DNA of 64,000 nucleotides. Origin: Pseudomonas sp. BGr12 (GTDB lineage: Bacteria; Pseudomonadota; Gammaproteobacteria; Pseudomonadales; Pseudomonadaceae). This document shows, in pieces, positions 38,949 to 49,193 of the stretch (positions within the stretch are counted from its first letter, which is position 1; every line of letters starts with the position of its first letter). Location of the stretch: positions 1-64,000 of the forward strand of contig NZ_JALRNF010000035.1 of NCBI RefSeq assembly GCF_030272895.1. Reading direction: 5' to 3'. The notes under the pieces are model-generated. The model saw only the letters and a list, made by a program, of their open reading frames with translations, had not been told where the DNA came from and searched no databases. The translations under genes were made by a program, and so were the position numbers.

Positions 38949-39668
38949 ATGAGACTGTCCCGCTTCTTCATTGACGCCCCCCTGAGCCTCGGCGAGCACG
39001 ACCTGCCCGAAGCCCAGGCCCACTACATCGGCCGGGTGCTGCGCATGGCCGTCGGCGACGCCGTGCAGTTGTTCGACGGCAGCGGCCAGGAATACCTCGG
39101 CCAGTTGCTCGAAGTCGGCAAGAAAACCGTGCGCGTCAGCCTGCACGAGGCCTTCGCCGGCCAGCCCGACTCCAGCCTCAAGGTTCACCTGGGCCAGGGC
39201 CTGTCACGCGGCGAGCGGATGGACTGGGCGATCCAGAAGGCCACAGAGCTGGGTGCCAATGTCATCACCCCGATCGTCAGCGAGCGCTGCGAAGTACGCC
39301 TCAAGGACGAGCGCGCCGACAAGCGCCTGGCCCACTGGCGCCAGGTGGCGATCAGCGCCTGCGAGCAATGCGGCCGCTCCAGCGTACCGCAGATCAACCC
39401 GCCGATGCTCCTGGCCGACTGGCTCAAAGCCTGTGACGAGGCGCTCAAGCTGGTGCTGCACCCGGTGGCCGAACCCCTGGTCAGCCACCAGAAGCCCGAC
39501 AGCCTGGCCTTTCTGATCGGCCCGGAAGGCGGCTTGAGCTTTGCTGAGGTCGAGCAGGCCATGGCTGCCGGTTTCCATGCCGCCCGTCTCGGTCCACGGG
39601 TATTGCGCACCGAAACCGCCCCCGTGGTGGCCCTGGCCGTTGCCCAGCAGCTGTGGGGCGACTTCTAG
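38949..39668 (+). CDS. rsmE: 16S rRNA m3U1498 methyltransferase
   Basis: SPOUT-fold methyltransferase that adds a methyl group to N3 of U1498 of 16S rRNA using SAM. 239 residues. Marks: start MRLSRFFIDAPL, AHYIGRVLRMAVGDAVQLFDGSG, ITPIVSERCEVRLK, the SAM/knot region LAFLIGPEGGLSFAEVEQA (about 178) and LGPRVLRTETAPVVALAV at the C-terminus. ATG 38949 is preferred to the in-frame TTG two codons upstream. It is convergent with the hemolysin III-like gene, with the stops overlapping by a few bases. Confidence 0.95.
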   Translation: MRLSRFFIDAPLSLGEHDLPEAQAHYIGRVLRMAVGDAVQLFDGSGQEYLGQLLEVGKKTVRVSLHEAFAGQPDSSLKVHLGQGLSRGERMDWAIQKATELGANVITPIVSERCEVRLKDERADKRLAHWRQVAISACEQCGRSSVPQINPPMLLADWLKACDEALKLVLHPVAEPLVSHQKPDSLAFLIGPEGGLSFAEVEQAMAAGFHAARLGPRVLRTETAPVVALAVAQQLWGDF

Positions 39669-40282
39669 AGCACGTAGAAGAACACGGCGATGAAGTGCAG
39701 CAGGCTGCCGGCGATGACGAACAGATGCCAGATGCCATGCCAGTGGCGAAAGCGGCTGTCGAAGGCGAAGAAAATGATGCCGATGGTGTAGAACGCACCA
39801 CCGGCCGCCAGCCAGGCAAAACCCGCCGCGCCCAGGCTGGCCAGCAGCGGCTTGACCGCCACCAGCACGATCCAGCCCATTACGGCATAGATGATGATCG
39901 ACAGCACCCGGGCTTCGGAGCGTGGCTTGATCTCCTGGAGCATGCCGACCAGCGCCAGCCCCCAGACCACCCCGAACAGGCTCCAGCCCCAGGGGCCGCG
40001 CAGGCTGACCAGGCAAAACGGCGTGTAGCTGCCGGCGATCAGCAGGTAGATCGACAGGTGGTCGAGCTTGCGCATCACCACCTTGGCCTTGCCGCGCACG
40101 CTGTGATAGATGGTGGAGATGCTGTAGAGCAACAGCAGGGTGAAGCCGTAGATGGCCAGGCTGACGATCTTCCAGGGATCGCCCTGCAGGCTGGCCACCA
40201 CCAGCATCCAGATGGCGCCGACACAGGCCAGCACCGCGCCGACCAGATGCGTCCAGGCGTTGAAACGTTCACCGTGGTACAT
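39665..40282 (-). CDS. trhA: Hemolysin III/PAQR family membrane protein (TrhA-like)
   Basis: 205 residues, seven hydrophobic helices. The family signature is clear: YHGERFNAWTHLVGAVLACVG at the start, STIYHSVRGKAKVVMRKLDHLSIYLLIAGSYTPFCLV in the middle, and WHGIWHLFVIAGSLLHFIAVFFYVL at the end, with the conserved His residues that bind metal in PAQR proteins. Members influence membrane lipid homeostasis (TrhA) rather than being true hemolysins. The start ATG follows AGGAGGACCC-like sequence. Neighbours are rsmE and the Chp cluster, both unrelated. Confidence 0.9.
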   Translation of the reverse strand: MYHGERFNAWTHLVGAVLACVGAIWMLVVASLQGDPWKIVSLAIYGFTLLLLYSISTIYHSVRGKAKVVMRKLDHLSIYLLIAGSYTPFCLVSLRGPWGWSLFGVVWGLALVGMLQEIKPRSEARVLSIIIYAVMGWIVLVAVKPLLASLGAAGFAWLAAGGAFYTIGIIFFAFDSRFRHWHGIWHLFVIAGSLLHFIAVFFYVL

Positions 40283-40337
40283 GCAGCAGGGTCCTCCTGA
40301 AAACGGACTGGCTTCCCATCCTACACAGGCAAATGTT

Positions 40338-40805
40338 TCAAACCAGCCCTGCTTCCTCCAGCAAACGCTCCAGCGCCGGCAGGTCCGGCACCCGGGCCAC
40401 CTGCTCGCCGACCTGCACCGCCGCCAGCTCCAGTGGCGCCAGGGGCACATCCACGTAGTTGAGCTGGCTGTCGAGCTTGCACGAGCGTGGAATGCCCTGC
40501 ACCAGCAAGGCCACAAAGCGCAGGCGGCTGCCGCCCAGGGCATTGAGCACGACGATCCGCGCCCGCTCACCGACCTTCACCGGGGCGCCGCACGCCGCTT
40601 CGAAACTGAGCAGCGGCACCCGCTGGTTGCGCCAGTCGATCCAGCCGAGCAGCCACGGCGGCGCTTGCTCGGCCGGCGTGCCCGCCTGATAACCGATCAA
40701 CTCGGCCACGGCGACATTGGGCAACACCAGGCAGCGGTCACCCAGGGCCAGCAGCAGGCCGGTCAGGCTGGTGCGCCGGCCGTTACGTACGGATTGTTCA
40801 AACAT
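40338..40805 (-). CDS. chpC: CheW-like adaptor, ChpC-type
   Basis: 155 residues with a single CheW domain (MFEQSVRNGRRTSLTGLLLALGDRCLVLPNVAVAELIGY, then WLLGWIDWRNQRVPLLSFEAACG). It couples the histidine kinase to receptors in the Chp pilus chemosensory system. The ATG at 40805 overlaps the end of chpA by 8 bases, showing translational coupling; an earlier in-frame start lies inside chpA and is less likely. It is the last gene of the chp cluster. The name follows position and similarity to P. aeruginosa ChpC. Confidence 0.85.
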   Translation of the reverse strand: MFEQSVRNGRRTSLTGLLLALGDRCLVLPNVAVAELIGYQAGTPAEQAPPWLLGWIDWRNQRVPLLSFEAACGAPVKVGERARIVVLNALGGSRLRFVALLVQGIPRSCKLDSQLNYVDVPLAPLELAAVQVGEQVARVPDLPALERLLEEAGLV

Positions 40806-43800
40806 CGCGAGCACTCCAGCGGGCGATACTCTGCAACAGCACCGACTCCTGATAGGGCTTGCCCAGGTAATCATTGACGCCGATGGACATGGCCCGGTCG
40901 CGGTGCTTCTGCCCGGTTCGCGAGGTGATCATGATGATCGGCAAATCCTTGAGTTGCGGGTCGTGGCGGACCTGGGTGGCCACCTCGAAGCCGTCCATGC
41001 GCGGCATCTCGATATCGAGCAGGAGAATGTCGGGCCGATGCTCCTGCAGCAGCGCCATGGCGTCGACACCGTCCTTGGCGGTCAGCACGTTCATGCCATG
41101 GCGCTCCAGCAGCCGCCCGGTGACCTTGCGCACGGTCACCGAGTCATCGACCACCATCACCAGCAAGGGCTGCTGCGGCGCCCGCTCGGCCTGCTGGCGA
41201 CGCAGGCGGGCATTGCTGCCGGCCTGCTGGGCATGGCGCTGCTGCAAGCCGCGCAATTGCCCCAGCAGATCCAGAATCAGCACCACCCGACCATCGCCCA
41301 GCAAGGTCGCCCCGGACAGGCCCTGGACCCCGGCGAACTGCGGCCCGAGGCTTTTGACCACGATTTCGCGGCTGGCCGCCAGGCTGTCGACCTGGATCGC
41401 GAACTGTTGCTCGTGGGAGTGCACCAGCAGCACCGGCAGCGGCAAGCTCTGCCCTAGCAGGCGCGGCTGCACGGCGCCCTGCAGCAACTCGCCGAGAAAG
41501 TGCAGCGCATAGCGATGCCCGGCGTATTCGTAGCGGGGCGGATCGAGCTGGTAACAGGCCTCAAGTTCCGCCGGCGGCACCCGGACGATGCCTTCGATGG
41601 TGTTGAGCGGCACGGCGTATTGTTCTTCAGCGTAGTGCACCATCAGCGCCCGGTTGACCGACACGGTGAACGGCAGGCGAATCAGAAAGCGCGCGCCCTT
41701 GCCCGGATTGGACTCGATGATCATCGAGCCGCCCAGCTGCTTGACCTCTTCATGGACCACGTCCATGCCCAGGCCGCGCCCGGAAATCTGGGTGATCTTC
41801 TCGGCCGTGGAGAAACCCGGCTGGAGAATGAACTGCATGATCTCGTGATCGCTGAGCTCGGCGGCGGGATCGAGCAGGCCGCGCTTGATCGCCTTGCGGC
41901 GCACGGCATCGAGAGGCACGCCGGCACCATCGTCGGACATTTCGATGACGATATCGGCGCCTTCGTGCAACAGGTTCAGGCAGATCAGCCCCTGTTCCGG
42001 TTTGCCCGCTGCCAGGCGTACCTCGCGGGGCTCCAGGCCATGGTCGACGGCGTTGCGCAACATGTGCTCCAGCGGCGCCACCATGCGCTCCAGCACGCTG
42101 CGGTCCATCTCGCCCTCGGCATTGCCGACTACCAGTTCGACCTGCTTGCCCAGCTCGCTGGCCACTTGCCGGACGACCCGTTGCAGTCGCGGCACCAGGC
42201 GCTCGAACGGCACCATGCGGGTCCGCATCAGGCCTTCCTGCAGCTCGCTGTTGACCCGTGCCTGCTGCTGCAACAGGCTCTGTGCATCCTGGGCGCGAAC
42301 GGCCAGGGTTTCCTTGAGGTCGAGCAGGTCGGAGGCCGACTCGAACAGCGCCCGCGACAGCTGTTGCAACTGTGAATGGCGGTCCATTTCCAGCGGGTCG
42401 AAGTCGTCGTAGGCGTGGTTGTCGCCATCGGCCTGCTGGCGACTGAGGATGCGCCCCTGGGTCTCGGTGTCGAGGCGGCGCAATTGATCGCGCATGCGCT
42501 CCAGGGTGGTTTCCATCTCGTTCAGGGCCACCTGGGCATCGTTGACTTGCTGCTCGATTCGCCCGCGAATGATCGAATGCTCGCCCGCCAGGTTGCCCAG
42601 GTCGTCGAGCAGCTCCGAGGTCACCTTGACCATGTCCGCCGGCCCGCGCTCGGGAGTGGCCGCCGGGGCTTCCAGCGGCGCGGTGTCGGGGTGGGACTGG
42701 TGGGCGGCGGTATCGGCCAGGGCAGCACTGCTGAAATTGCGGATGTAGTCGATCAGCGCCGTGGCCGCGTGTAGCGGCTGCTGCAGGCGCACGGCATCGA
42801 GCATGTGGGCCAGGCGGTCATGGCAGTTCTGCAACAGGCTGAACAGCGCCGTGCTGGGCTGCAACTGCCCGGCGGCCAGCAGCTCGTAAAGGAATTCCAG
42901 TTCGTGGGCCAGGTCGCCGATCGGCGCGATCTCGACCATGCGCGCGCCACCCTTGAGGGTGTGCAGGTCGCGCAGCAGGTTCTCCACCTCGACGCTATTG
43001 CGCGGCTCGGCCTGCCAGCGCAACAGGGCGGCGCCGGAGCTTTCGACGATATCGGAGCTTTCTTCGAGGAAGATCTCCAGCAACTCCTTGTCGCCGGCCT
43101 CCTGCACCGGGTCGGCGGGCTTGTCCGTCGCCACGGCCGGCGGTGCGCCATGGCGGAACTCGCGCAGCGCGGCCAGCAAGTCGACCGCGGACGCGGGCGC
43201 CTGCCCCTGGCGAAGCTGGTCGAACGCCTGGGCCAGCCCGACGTGGCCGCGTTTCAGCAACGTGGCCAGCTCGGCGCTTGGGCTGAAGCGGCGATCGACC
43301 AGCCCCTCGTACACCAGCTCCAGTTCCCGGGACAGCACCTCGACCGCACCGATGGCTGCCATTTGCGCCCCGCCCTTGAGGGTCTGCAGGTCACCTTGCA
43401 GCGACGACAGCGCCGAGGCGTTGTCCGCATCGGCCAGCCAGCGGGCCAGGGACTGGTCGGCGCTTTCCAGCACATCGCTGGCTTCTTCCAGGAACAGCTC
43501 GACCAGCATCGGCTCAGCCGCCAGGGCTGCCGTCGCCTCGCCCAGCTCGGCCACCTGCGCGCGGCCATCACGCACACTGACAAGGCCCGTGGCCTCCGGG
43601 GCCAGGGCCTGATCGAGCAGGTCTCGCAAGGCCTCCAGGCGCTCGGGACGCGGGTCTACTTCCTGCCCGGCGGCGATCTGGTCGAGCATGTCGATCAAGG
43701 CTTCATGGGCGTGTTGGGCCTCTTCGAAGAAACGCGCACTCACCGCCAGGCTGCTCTCCTCCACGGCGCCATACAGGTCCAGCAGCGCCTCGCAGAGTTC

Positions 43801-46137
43801 GTCCACCTGCCAGAGGTCGGCCAGGTGAGCGCTCTGGCCCAGGGTGGTCAGTTCGTCGAGCAGCGCGGTGAGCTCCTGGCGCGCGCCCGGATGCTCCTGC
43901 CAGCGCAGCAACAACGACTCGGCATCGAGCAGGATGTCCATGCCCTGGGCCAGGAAGCTGGCAATCAGTTGCGGATCACGCTTGATCCGTCCGGCCTCGC
44001 TGGGCGCCTGCAACAGGGCCTGCAAGCGCGCGTCGACCACTTGGAGAATGTCTTCGATCAAAACCGTGGCGCCGCCGATGGGAGCCAGTGGTGTGCTGCT
44101 CAGTTGATCAAGCCCGCGCCGCAGCAGCGGTTCAGCACTTTCCAGCAGGTAGATTTCGTCGAGGTCGAAGGTCAGCTGATGGGCCTTGTATTCCCGTGCC
44201 AGCAGGTCGAGCGCGCCAGCCAGCTCGGCAATCGGGGCGACTCCGGCCATGGCGGCACTGCCCTTGAGGGTATGCAGGGCGCGCTGCAGGCTGTCGCTGA
44301 CCGGCAGCGGCAATTGCTGGTCGCTGGCCTGCAGGAAGCTGTCGAGGCTGGCCAGGTGGCCCTCGGCCTCGTTGCGGAAGATCTCCAGCAACTGTGGATC
44401 GATAGCCTCGCCGGCCGCCGCCGCGGAACCGGGTTCGTTCATCGCCAGCGCATGCAGGTGCAGCGCCAGTTGCTCGACCTCCTTGCCGCCCTGCGCCTGG
44501 CCGTCGGCAAAGGACACCAGCAACCCGGGGATCAGCCCCAGAGCCTGCTGCAGGCTGTGCAGGGGCTCGGCGCCAAGCGTCACGCGGCCTTCAAGAATCC
44601 GGTTGAGCAGGTGCTCGACCGCCCAGGCCAGCTCCGCCAGCCCCTGGGCGCGGACCATCCGCCCGCTGCCCTTGAGGGTGTGCAGGCCGCGGCGCAGCTC
44701 CACCAGCGCGTCGCGGTCGTCCGCATCGGCCTGCCAGCGCGCCCAGTGCTCGTTCAACTGGGGCAGCAGCTCATCGGCCTCTTCCAGAAACACCTCACGC
44801 AGTTCGTCATCGACTGGCGGCTCCTCTTCCATCGCTGCCGGCGCCTCCACCGCTGCCGGCACCTCGACCACTGCCGGCTCGGGCTCAGGCTCGGGCTCGG
44901 GCGCGTAGCCCAAGGCGGCCAGGCTGCGCTGGGCGGCATCGAGAAAGTGCCAAGGGCTGGCCTGGGGATCGGCGATCAGCCACTGCAGGTAACATTCACA
45001 CGCGCTCAGGGCATCCGCCAGGTCTGCCAGGGGCTGCGCCTGCGGTTGCGCATCGACCAGCAAATGGGCCTGAGCATAGTCACCGCAGCGACCGACCAGT
45101 GCCGATGCCCGCGGCAGCATGAGCATCGCCAGGGCCCCGCGAATCTGTTGCAGCAAGCCGGGCACCGGTTGCAGGCGCTGGGGTTGCCAGCCGGCATCGA
45201 GGCAGTCGCCGATCAGGTCCTTGACCTGCTGCAACACCGAATGCGCCTCGTCCAGGACCAACTGGCGAATCTCGGCCAGATCGGTCCCCGGCAGTGCACT
45301 CTGGCTGGGCAGGTGCTCCAGCGGACCGACCATGCCGGCCAGGGTCGCCTCGACATACAACAGCGCCCCGGCGATATCCATCAACACCGCATCATCCGGC
45401 GCCCGCTGGCCCTGGGCCAGGCTCTGCAACACCAGTACCTGGTCGATGATCACCCGCCGTGGCTGGCCAAAGCCCAGTACCGCCAGGGTATCGGCGATCT
45501 GGCGCAGCGGCGACAGCAAGGGCTGCAGGTCGTCCAGGCGCTGGCGGTCGCTGCGCACGAACAGGTCCAGGCGCTCCTTGACCCGCATCAGGTCTTCGCA
45601 CAGCGCCGCCACTACCGAACGCAGGGCGTCCCGGTCCGAACCCGCCTGCAGGCGCTCACGCAACGAGCCCAGGGAGAGGTCGAGATTGGCCAGTTCTTCG
45701 GCCGCCGCCGGCGTCGTACTCAGCAGGCTGCCTTGCCCTAAGGGCTCGGCACCGCGCTCGGCACGCAACTGGTTGAGCACCGGCAGCACCACCAGCGGCA
45801 GGTCGCGCCGCGCACTGCGCAGCCGCTCCAGGTACAAGGGCAATTGTTCGAGGCCACGGAACAAGGCCCCCAGGGCCTCGCCACGCTGGCCGACGCGCCG
45901 TTCACACAGGGCCTGGCCCAGCAGCTCCAGCTCTTCGGCCAGCAACGCCGCGCCACTGAGCTCCAGCATCACCAGGCAGCCGCGGACCTGATGCAGGTTG
46001 TCGACGAAACCGGCCAGGACCGTTTCATCGGCCGGTTCGCCGCTGAACTGCTCCAGCGCCAGGCGTGCCTGGGCCAGGCAGTCGCCGATGGCGGCCTTGA
46101 CCCAGGTCAGGGCCACCGTGTCATGCCGCTCAGCCAT
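40798..46137 (-). CDS. chpA: Hybrid chemotaxis histidine kinase ChpA
   Basis: About 1779 residues, controlling type IV pilus motility. Order: about seven Hpt-like modules (1-1200), CheA dimer/ATPase core (AVDHGLEPREVR, DDGAGVPLDAV, GRGLGMDVV, about 1290-1500), a CheW domain, and a receiver (VVDDSVTVRKV, LLLDIEMPRMDG, YLGKPYQ). Phosphorylatable His is seen at 49 (LHQVRG), 486 (LHTLKGSG), 622 (LHTLKGSA) and 1059 (LHTLKGG); the modules near 330 and 918 have Gln at that place (LQQIRG, LQTLKG) and another near 770 has no candidate. P. aeruginosa ChpA is longer (about 2470). Start 46137 has GGGAG 7 bases upstream; ATG 46161 is the alternative. Confidence 0.92.
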   Translation of the reverse strand: MAERHDTVALTWVKAAIGDCLAQARLALEQFSGEPADETVLAGFVDNLHQVRGCLVMLELSGAALLAEELELLGQALCERRVGQRGEALGALFRGLEQLPLYLERLRSARRDLPLVVLPVLNQLRAERGAEPLGQGSLLSTTPAAAEELANLDLSLGSLRERLQAGSDRDALRSVVAALCEDLMRVKERLDLFVRSDRQRLDDLQPLLSPLRQIADTLAVLGFGQPRRVIIDQVLVLQSLAQGQRAPDDAVLMDIAGALLYVEATLAGMVGPLEHLPSQSALPGTDLAEIRQLVLDEAHSVLQQVKDLIGDCLDAGWQPQRLQPVPGLLQQIRGALAMLMLPRASALVGRCGDYAQAHLLVDAQPQAQPLADLADALSACECYLQWLIADPQASPWHFLDAAQRSLAALGYAPEPEPEPEPAVVEVPAAVEAPAAMEEEPPVDDELREVFLEEADELLPQLNEHWARWQADADDRDALVELRRGLHTLKGSGRMVRAQGLAELAWAVEHLLNRILEGRVTLGAEPLHSLQQALGLIPGLLVSFADGQAQGGKEVEQLALHLHALAMNEPGSAAAAGEAIDPQLLEIFRNEAEGHLASLDSFLQASDQQLPLPVSDSLQRALHTLKGSAAMAGVAPIAELAGALDLLAREYKAHQLTFDLDEIYLLESAEPLLRRGLDQLSSTPLAPIGGATVLIEDILQVVDARLQALLQAPSEAGRIKRDPQLIASFLAQGMDILLDAESLLLRWQEHPGARQELTALLDELTTLGQSAHLADLWQVDELCEALLDLYGAVEESSLAVSARFFEEAQHAHEALIDMLDQIAAGQEVDPRPERLEALRDLLDQALAPEATGLVSVRDGRAQVAELGEATAALAAEPMLVELFLEEASDVLESADQSLARWLADADNASALSSLQGDLQTLKGGAQMAAIGAVEVLSRELELVYEGLVDRRFSPSAELATLLKRGHVGLAQAFDQLRQGQAPASAVDLLAALREFRHGAPPAVATDKPADPVQEAGDKELLEIFLEESSDIVESSGAALLRWQAEPRNSVEVENLLRDLHTLKGGARMVEIAPIGDLAHELEFLYELLAAGQLQPSTALFSLLQNCHDRLAHMLDAVRLQQPLHAATALIDYIRNFSSAALADTAAHQSHPDTAPLEAPAATPERGPADMVKVTSELLDDLGNLAGEHSIIRGRIEQQVNDAQVALNEMETTLERMRDQLRRLDTETQGRILSRQQADGDNHAYDDFDPLEMDRHSQLQQLSRALFESASDLLDLKETLAVRAQDAQSLLQQQARVNSELQEGLMRTRMVPFERLVPRLQRVVRQVASELGKQVELVVGNAEGEMDRSVLERMVAPLEHMLRNAVDHGLEPREVRLAAGKPEQGLICLNLLHEGADIVIEMSDDGAGVPLDAVRRKAIKRGLLDPAAELSDHEIMQFILQPGFSTAEKITQISGRGLGMDVVHEEVKQLGGSMIIESNPGKGARFLIRLPFTVSVNRALMVHYAEEQYAVPLNTIEGIVRVPPAELEACYQLDPPRYEYAGHRYALHFLGELLQGAVQPRLLGQSLPLPVLLVHSHEQQFAIQVDSLAASREIVVKSLGPQFAGVQGLSGATLLGDGRVVLILDLLGQLRGLQQRHAQQAGSNARLRRQQAERAPQQPLLVMVVDDSVTVRKVTGRLLERHGMNVLTAKDGVDAMALLQEHRPDILLLDIEMPRMDGFEVATQVRHDPQLKDLPIIMITSRTGQKHRDRAMSIGVNDYLGKPYQESVLLQSIARWSARDV

Positions 46138-46171
46138 ATCTGCTCCCATTGCCATGCTCACCTGCCCGCAC

Positions 46172-48217
46172 TCATCGCGGTGGCGTCGGTGGCAAGGTGA
46201 ATCCGGACACCGAGCGACGCATTTCGCTGGCCATCTGCGCCAGGTTGCCGATGCTTTCGGCCGTCGCGCTGGAGCCGGCGGAGGTCTGCGAGGTGATCTG
46301 CTGGATCACCGCCATGGTATGCGAGATCTGCCCGGCCGAAGAGGTCTGCAGCTGGGCGGCGTCGGAGATGCTGTGGATCAGCTCGGCGAGGGTTTGCGAT
46401 ACTCCCTCGATTTCCGCCAGGGCCACCCCGGCATCCTGGGCCAGGCGCGCGCCGCGTACCACCTCGGCGGTGGTCTGCTCCATGGAGATCACCGCTTCGT
46501 TGGTGTCGGCCTGGATGGTGCGTACCAGCGCTTCGATCTGGCGGGTGGCCGAGGACGAACGCTCGGCCAGGCGCTGCACTTCGTCGGCGACCACGGCAAA
46601 ACCGCGCCCGGCCTCACCGGCCAGCGACGCCTGGATCGCCGCGTTGAGGGCGAGGATGTTGGTCTGGTCGGCAATGTCGTCGATCAGGCTGACGATATCG
46701 CCGATTTCCTGGGAGGACTCGCCAAGGCGCTTGATCCGCTTGGCCGTGTCCTGGATCTGCTCGCGAATGTTGTCCATGCCATGGATGGTGTTGTGCACCA
46801 CCTCGTTGCCCTTGTTGGCAATCAGAACAGAGCGCTCGGCCACCTTGGCCGACTCGTAGGCGTGGGTGGACACCCGGTCGATGGACTCGGCCATGTCGCC
46901 CACCGCCACCGAGGCCTCGCTGATCTGCTCGGCCTGGTGCTCCGAGGCCTTGGCCAGCTGGTGCGCGGTGTTCTGGGTGTCCTGCACGGCACTGGCCACC
47001 GCCTCGGCGCTGAGGTTGATGGTGGCCACCAGGTCGCGCAACTGGTCGATGGAGTAGTTGATCGAGTCTGCGATGGCGCCGGTGAAATCTTCGGTGACCG
47101 ACACCGTCACGGTCAGGTCGCCGTCGGCCAGGTCTTCGATCTCGTCGAGCAGGCGCATGATCGCCTGCTGGTTGCGTTCGTTCTTCTCGGCGGTTTCGCG
47201 CAGTTGCCGGTGGGTCTCACGGACCATCACCATGCCGATCAGGATGATCGAAGCCAGCGCCAGCAGGCCCAGCACGTAGCCGCCGACGGTATCCAGGGTG
47301 CGCCCGGTGGCGAGGTTCTCGAAACCGTTGGCCAGGCGCGAGGCCTCGTCGAGCAGGGTTTGCGACTGGTTGAAAATGCTCCCGGCCGCTTCGCGCACCC
47401 GGAACAGCTCCGGCGAGGTCTCGAGGATTTCATCCACGGAGCCGGCGACGAACTGGAATAGCTCGGAGATTTCCGCCAGCCGCGCCCGGGCGTCGGGGTC
47501 CTGGACCCGGGTGACCTGGATGGTCGGGTTGCCCCCCAGCATGGCGTCGAGCACCTGGCCGAAACGACTGGCGTCGCGACCGAAGGCGTCGGCCGCCTGC
47601 ACCGAGGTGTCGTCACCGGCCAGCACCGTGTTGACCGAACCGAGGATGCGTTCGGCCAGCAAGGACTGGCGCTGGGCAACCGCCACCTGGTTGGCGGGCG
47701 CACCGCTCTGCAGGAGGATCTCGACGACTTTTTCATACTCGACCTGCAATTGCGGCACAGTCTCGGCCAGGGTGGCCGCGACCTGGTGCAGCGACAGCAC
47801 GGTCTGCTCGCTGGCCAGGATGGTATCGGTGTTCTTGCGCAGGCCTTCCCAGTCGCGCAGCACCGCATCCATTTCATTGCGTACCGCCACGGGCGCGGCC
47901 GGCAGCCCGGTGGCCGCATCACCCTTCTTCAGGTAGCCCCAGCGCTGCTCGAAGTCGTTGCGCGCCTCGCTGAGCAGGCGGAATGCCCGCGCCTTGCCCG
48001 CCGCCGCCTCGGTGGCGTTCTTGGCGATGCGCTGGGACAGCACCCGCAGTTCACCGGCATGGCCGATGTACTGCTTGTCGTAGTTGGCCTGGGTGTTGAG
48101 GTAGGCGAAGTTGGCGAACAGCAGGATGATCGACAGGATCAGCACGACGAACAGCGCCGCGATCCGGGCGCTGCTGCGCGAGCCTTGGGGCGAAGTAGTC
48201 GTCTTGGTCTTGGTCAC
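46172..48217 (-). CDS. pilJ: Methyl-accepting chemotaxis protein PilJ
   Basis: Receptor of the pilus chemosensory system, 681 residues. Two membrane helices (about 22-44 and 307-327) bracket a periplasmic PilJ-type helical domain; a HAMP region and the cytoplasmic signalling hairpin follow ([41 protein letters not shown], with PilJ-type QASLAG in place of the common EAARAG). It should report surface or pilin state to ChpA through PilI and ChpC. The start is GTG 48217 with AAGGA 13 bases upstream. It is 34 bases upstream of chpA. Confidence 0.95.
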   Translation of the reverse strand: MTKTKTTTSPQGSRSSARIAALFVVLILSIILLFANFAYLNTQANYDKQYIGHAGELRVLSQRIAKNATEAAAGKARAFRLLSEARNDFEQRWGYLKKGDAATGLPAAPVAVRNEMDAVLRDWEGLRKNTDTILASEQTVLSLHQVAATLAETVPQLQVEYEKVVEILLQSGAPANQVAVAQRQSLLAERILGSVNTVLAGDDTSVQAADAFGRDASRFGQVLDAMLGGNPTIQVTRVQDPDARARLAEISELFQFVAGSVDEILETSPELFRVREAAGSIFNQSQTLLDEASRLANGFENLATGRTLDTVGGYVLGLLALASIILIGMVMVRETHRQLRETAEKNERNQQAIMRLLDEIEDLADGDLTVTVSVTEDFTGAIADSINYSIDQLRDLVATINLSAEAVASAVQDTQNTAHQLAKASEHQAEQISEASVAVGDMAESIDRVSTHAYESAKVAERSVLIANKGNEVVHNTIHGMDNIREQIQDTAKRIKRLGESSQEIGDIVSLIDDIADQTNILALNAAIQASLAGEAGRGFAVVADEVQRLAERSSSATRQIEALVRTIQADTNEAVISMEQTTAEVVRGARLAQDAGVALAEIEGVSQTLAELIHSISDAAQLQTSSAGQISHTMAVIQQITSQTSAGSSATAESIGNLAQMASEMRRSVSGFTLPPTPPR

Positions 48218-48232
48218 GAATCCGGCATTCCT

Positions 48233-48772
48233 TTACAGCGCCACGTCGAGAAAACCCGGCGCCTGGGCCAGGGCCAGCGGGCTGAAGATGGCCCAGCAGC
48301 GTTGCCGCTGGAAGTGCCCCTGGACAAAGGGCGCCGCACCGCTGAGCAAGGGCGTCGGCGGCGACAGGTCGAGGCTGTGCAGCGGGAAATGCTGCAAACC
48401 CAGCACTTCGTCCACCAGCAGCCCGGCAAACAGCTCCTCATGGTCCAGCACCAGCACCCGGCGCTGCTTGTGCGGCGCCGACAGGCCCAGGCCGAGGAAG
48501 CCGCGCAGGTCCATCACCGGCAGCAGTCGCCCCCGCAGGTTGGCCACCCCACTGACCCAGGGCTTGACCCCGGGGATCCGGCTCAAGCGGGGCTCATGCA
48601 GGACCTCGGCGATCTCGCCCATGGGCGCGACGAACCACTGCTCGGCGATGCGAAAGCCGATACCGCTCCAGCTCTGCAGGCGGCTCTCCTGCAGCGGCAG
48701 GTCGGCCGCCAGCAGGCGGCAGCGCTGGTCGATGTCCAGCAGCAGTTCGAAGGCCGTCAGCGACTCGCCCAT
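48233..48772 (-). CDS. pilI: CheW-like adaptor PilI
   Basis: 179 residues, single CheW domain (FELLLDIDQRCRLLAADLPLQ, GVKPWVSGVANLRGRLLPVMDLRGFLGL, HEELFAGLLVDEVLGLQHF). It connects PilJ to ChpA. I use ATG 48772; an in-frame TTG at 48787 would overlap the pilH stop by 4 bases. It sits between pilH and pilJ as in other pseudomonads. Confidence 0.9.
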   Translation of the reverse strand: MGESLTAFELLLDIDQRCRLLAADLPLQESRLQSWSGIGFRIAEQWFVAPMGEIAEVLHEPRLSRIPGVKPWVSGVANLRGRLLPVMDLRGFLGLGLSAPHKQRRVLVLDHEELFAGLLVDEVLGLQHFPLHSLDLSPPTPLLSGAAPFVQGHFQRQRCWAIFSPLALAQAPGFLDVAL

Positions 48773-48783
48773 GGGTCGGGTCG

Positions 48784-49149
48784 TCAAGCCTTGAGCACGT
48801 CGTTGAGCTTGTGGATCAGGGTGTCCTCGTCCACCGGCTTGGTCAGGTAGTCCCTGGCGCCCTGGCGGGTGCCCCAGACCTTGTCGGTTTCCTGGTCCTT
48901 GGTGGTGACGATGATCACCGGAATATGCGCCGTCTGCGCGTCCTTGCTCAGTTGCCGGGTGGCCTGGAAGCCGTTCATGCCGGGCATGACGATGTCCATC
49001 AGCACCGCGTCGGGCAACTCCTGGCGCGCCAGGGCCACGCCATCGGCGCCGTTCTCAGCCTTGAGCACCTGGTGCCCGTGCTTTTCGAGCATTCCGGTCA
49101 GTTTGTACATTTCGGTCGGCGAATCATCGACGATCAGAACTCGGGCCAT
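48784..49149 (-). CDS. pilH: Response regulator PilH
   Basis: 121-residue stand-alone CheY-like receiver (MARVLIVDDSPTEMYKLTGML; phospho-acceptor Asp in VLMDIVMPGMNG; switch residues VTTKDQ and KPVDEDT). In the pilus system PilH is thought to act with or against PilG as phosphate acceptor of ChpA. The ATG at 49149 is used; a short in-frame extension upstream is not conserved. It follows pilG by 44 bases. Confidence 0.93.
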   Translation of the reverse strand: MARVLIVDDSPTEMYKLTGMLEKHGHQVLKAENGADGVALARQELPDAVLMDIVMPGMNGFQATRQLSKDAQTAHIPVIIVTTKDQETDKVWGTRQGARDYLTKPVDEDTLIHKLNDVLKA

Positions 49150-49193
49150 GCTGTTCCCCATCAAGGCAATGGACGCAGCGCCACCGGGCGGCG

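Noticed and set aside
42805..45741. A 978-codon plus-strand frame opposite chpA
   Set aside because: Antisense shadow of chpA with a Gln/Arg/Gly-biased translation and no recognisable motif.
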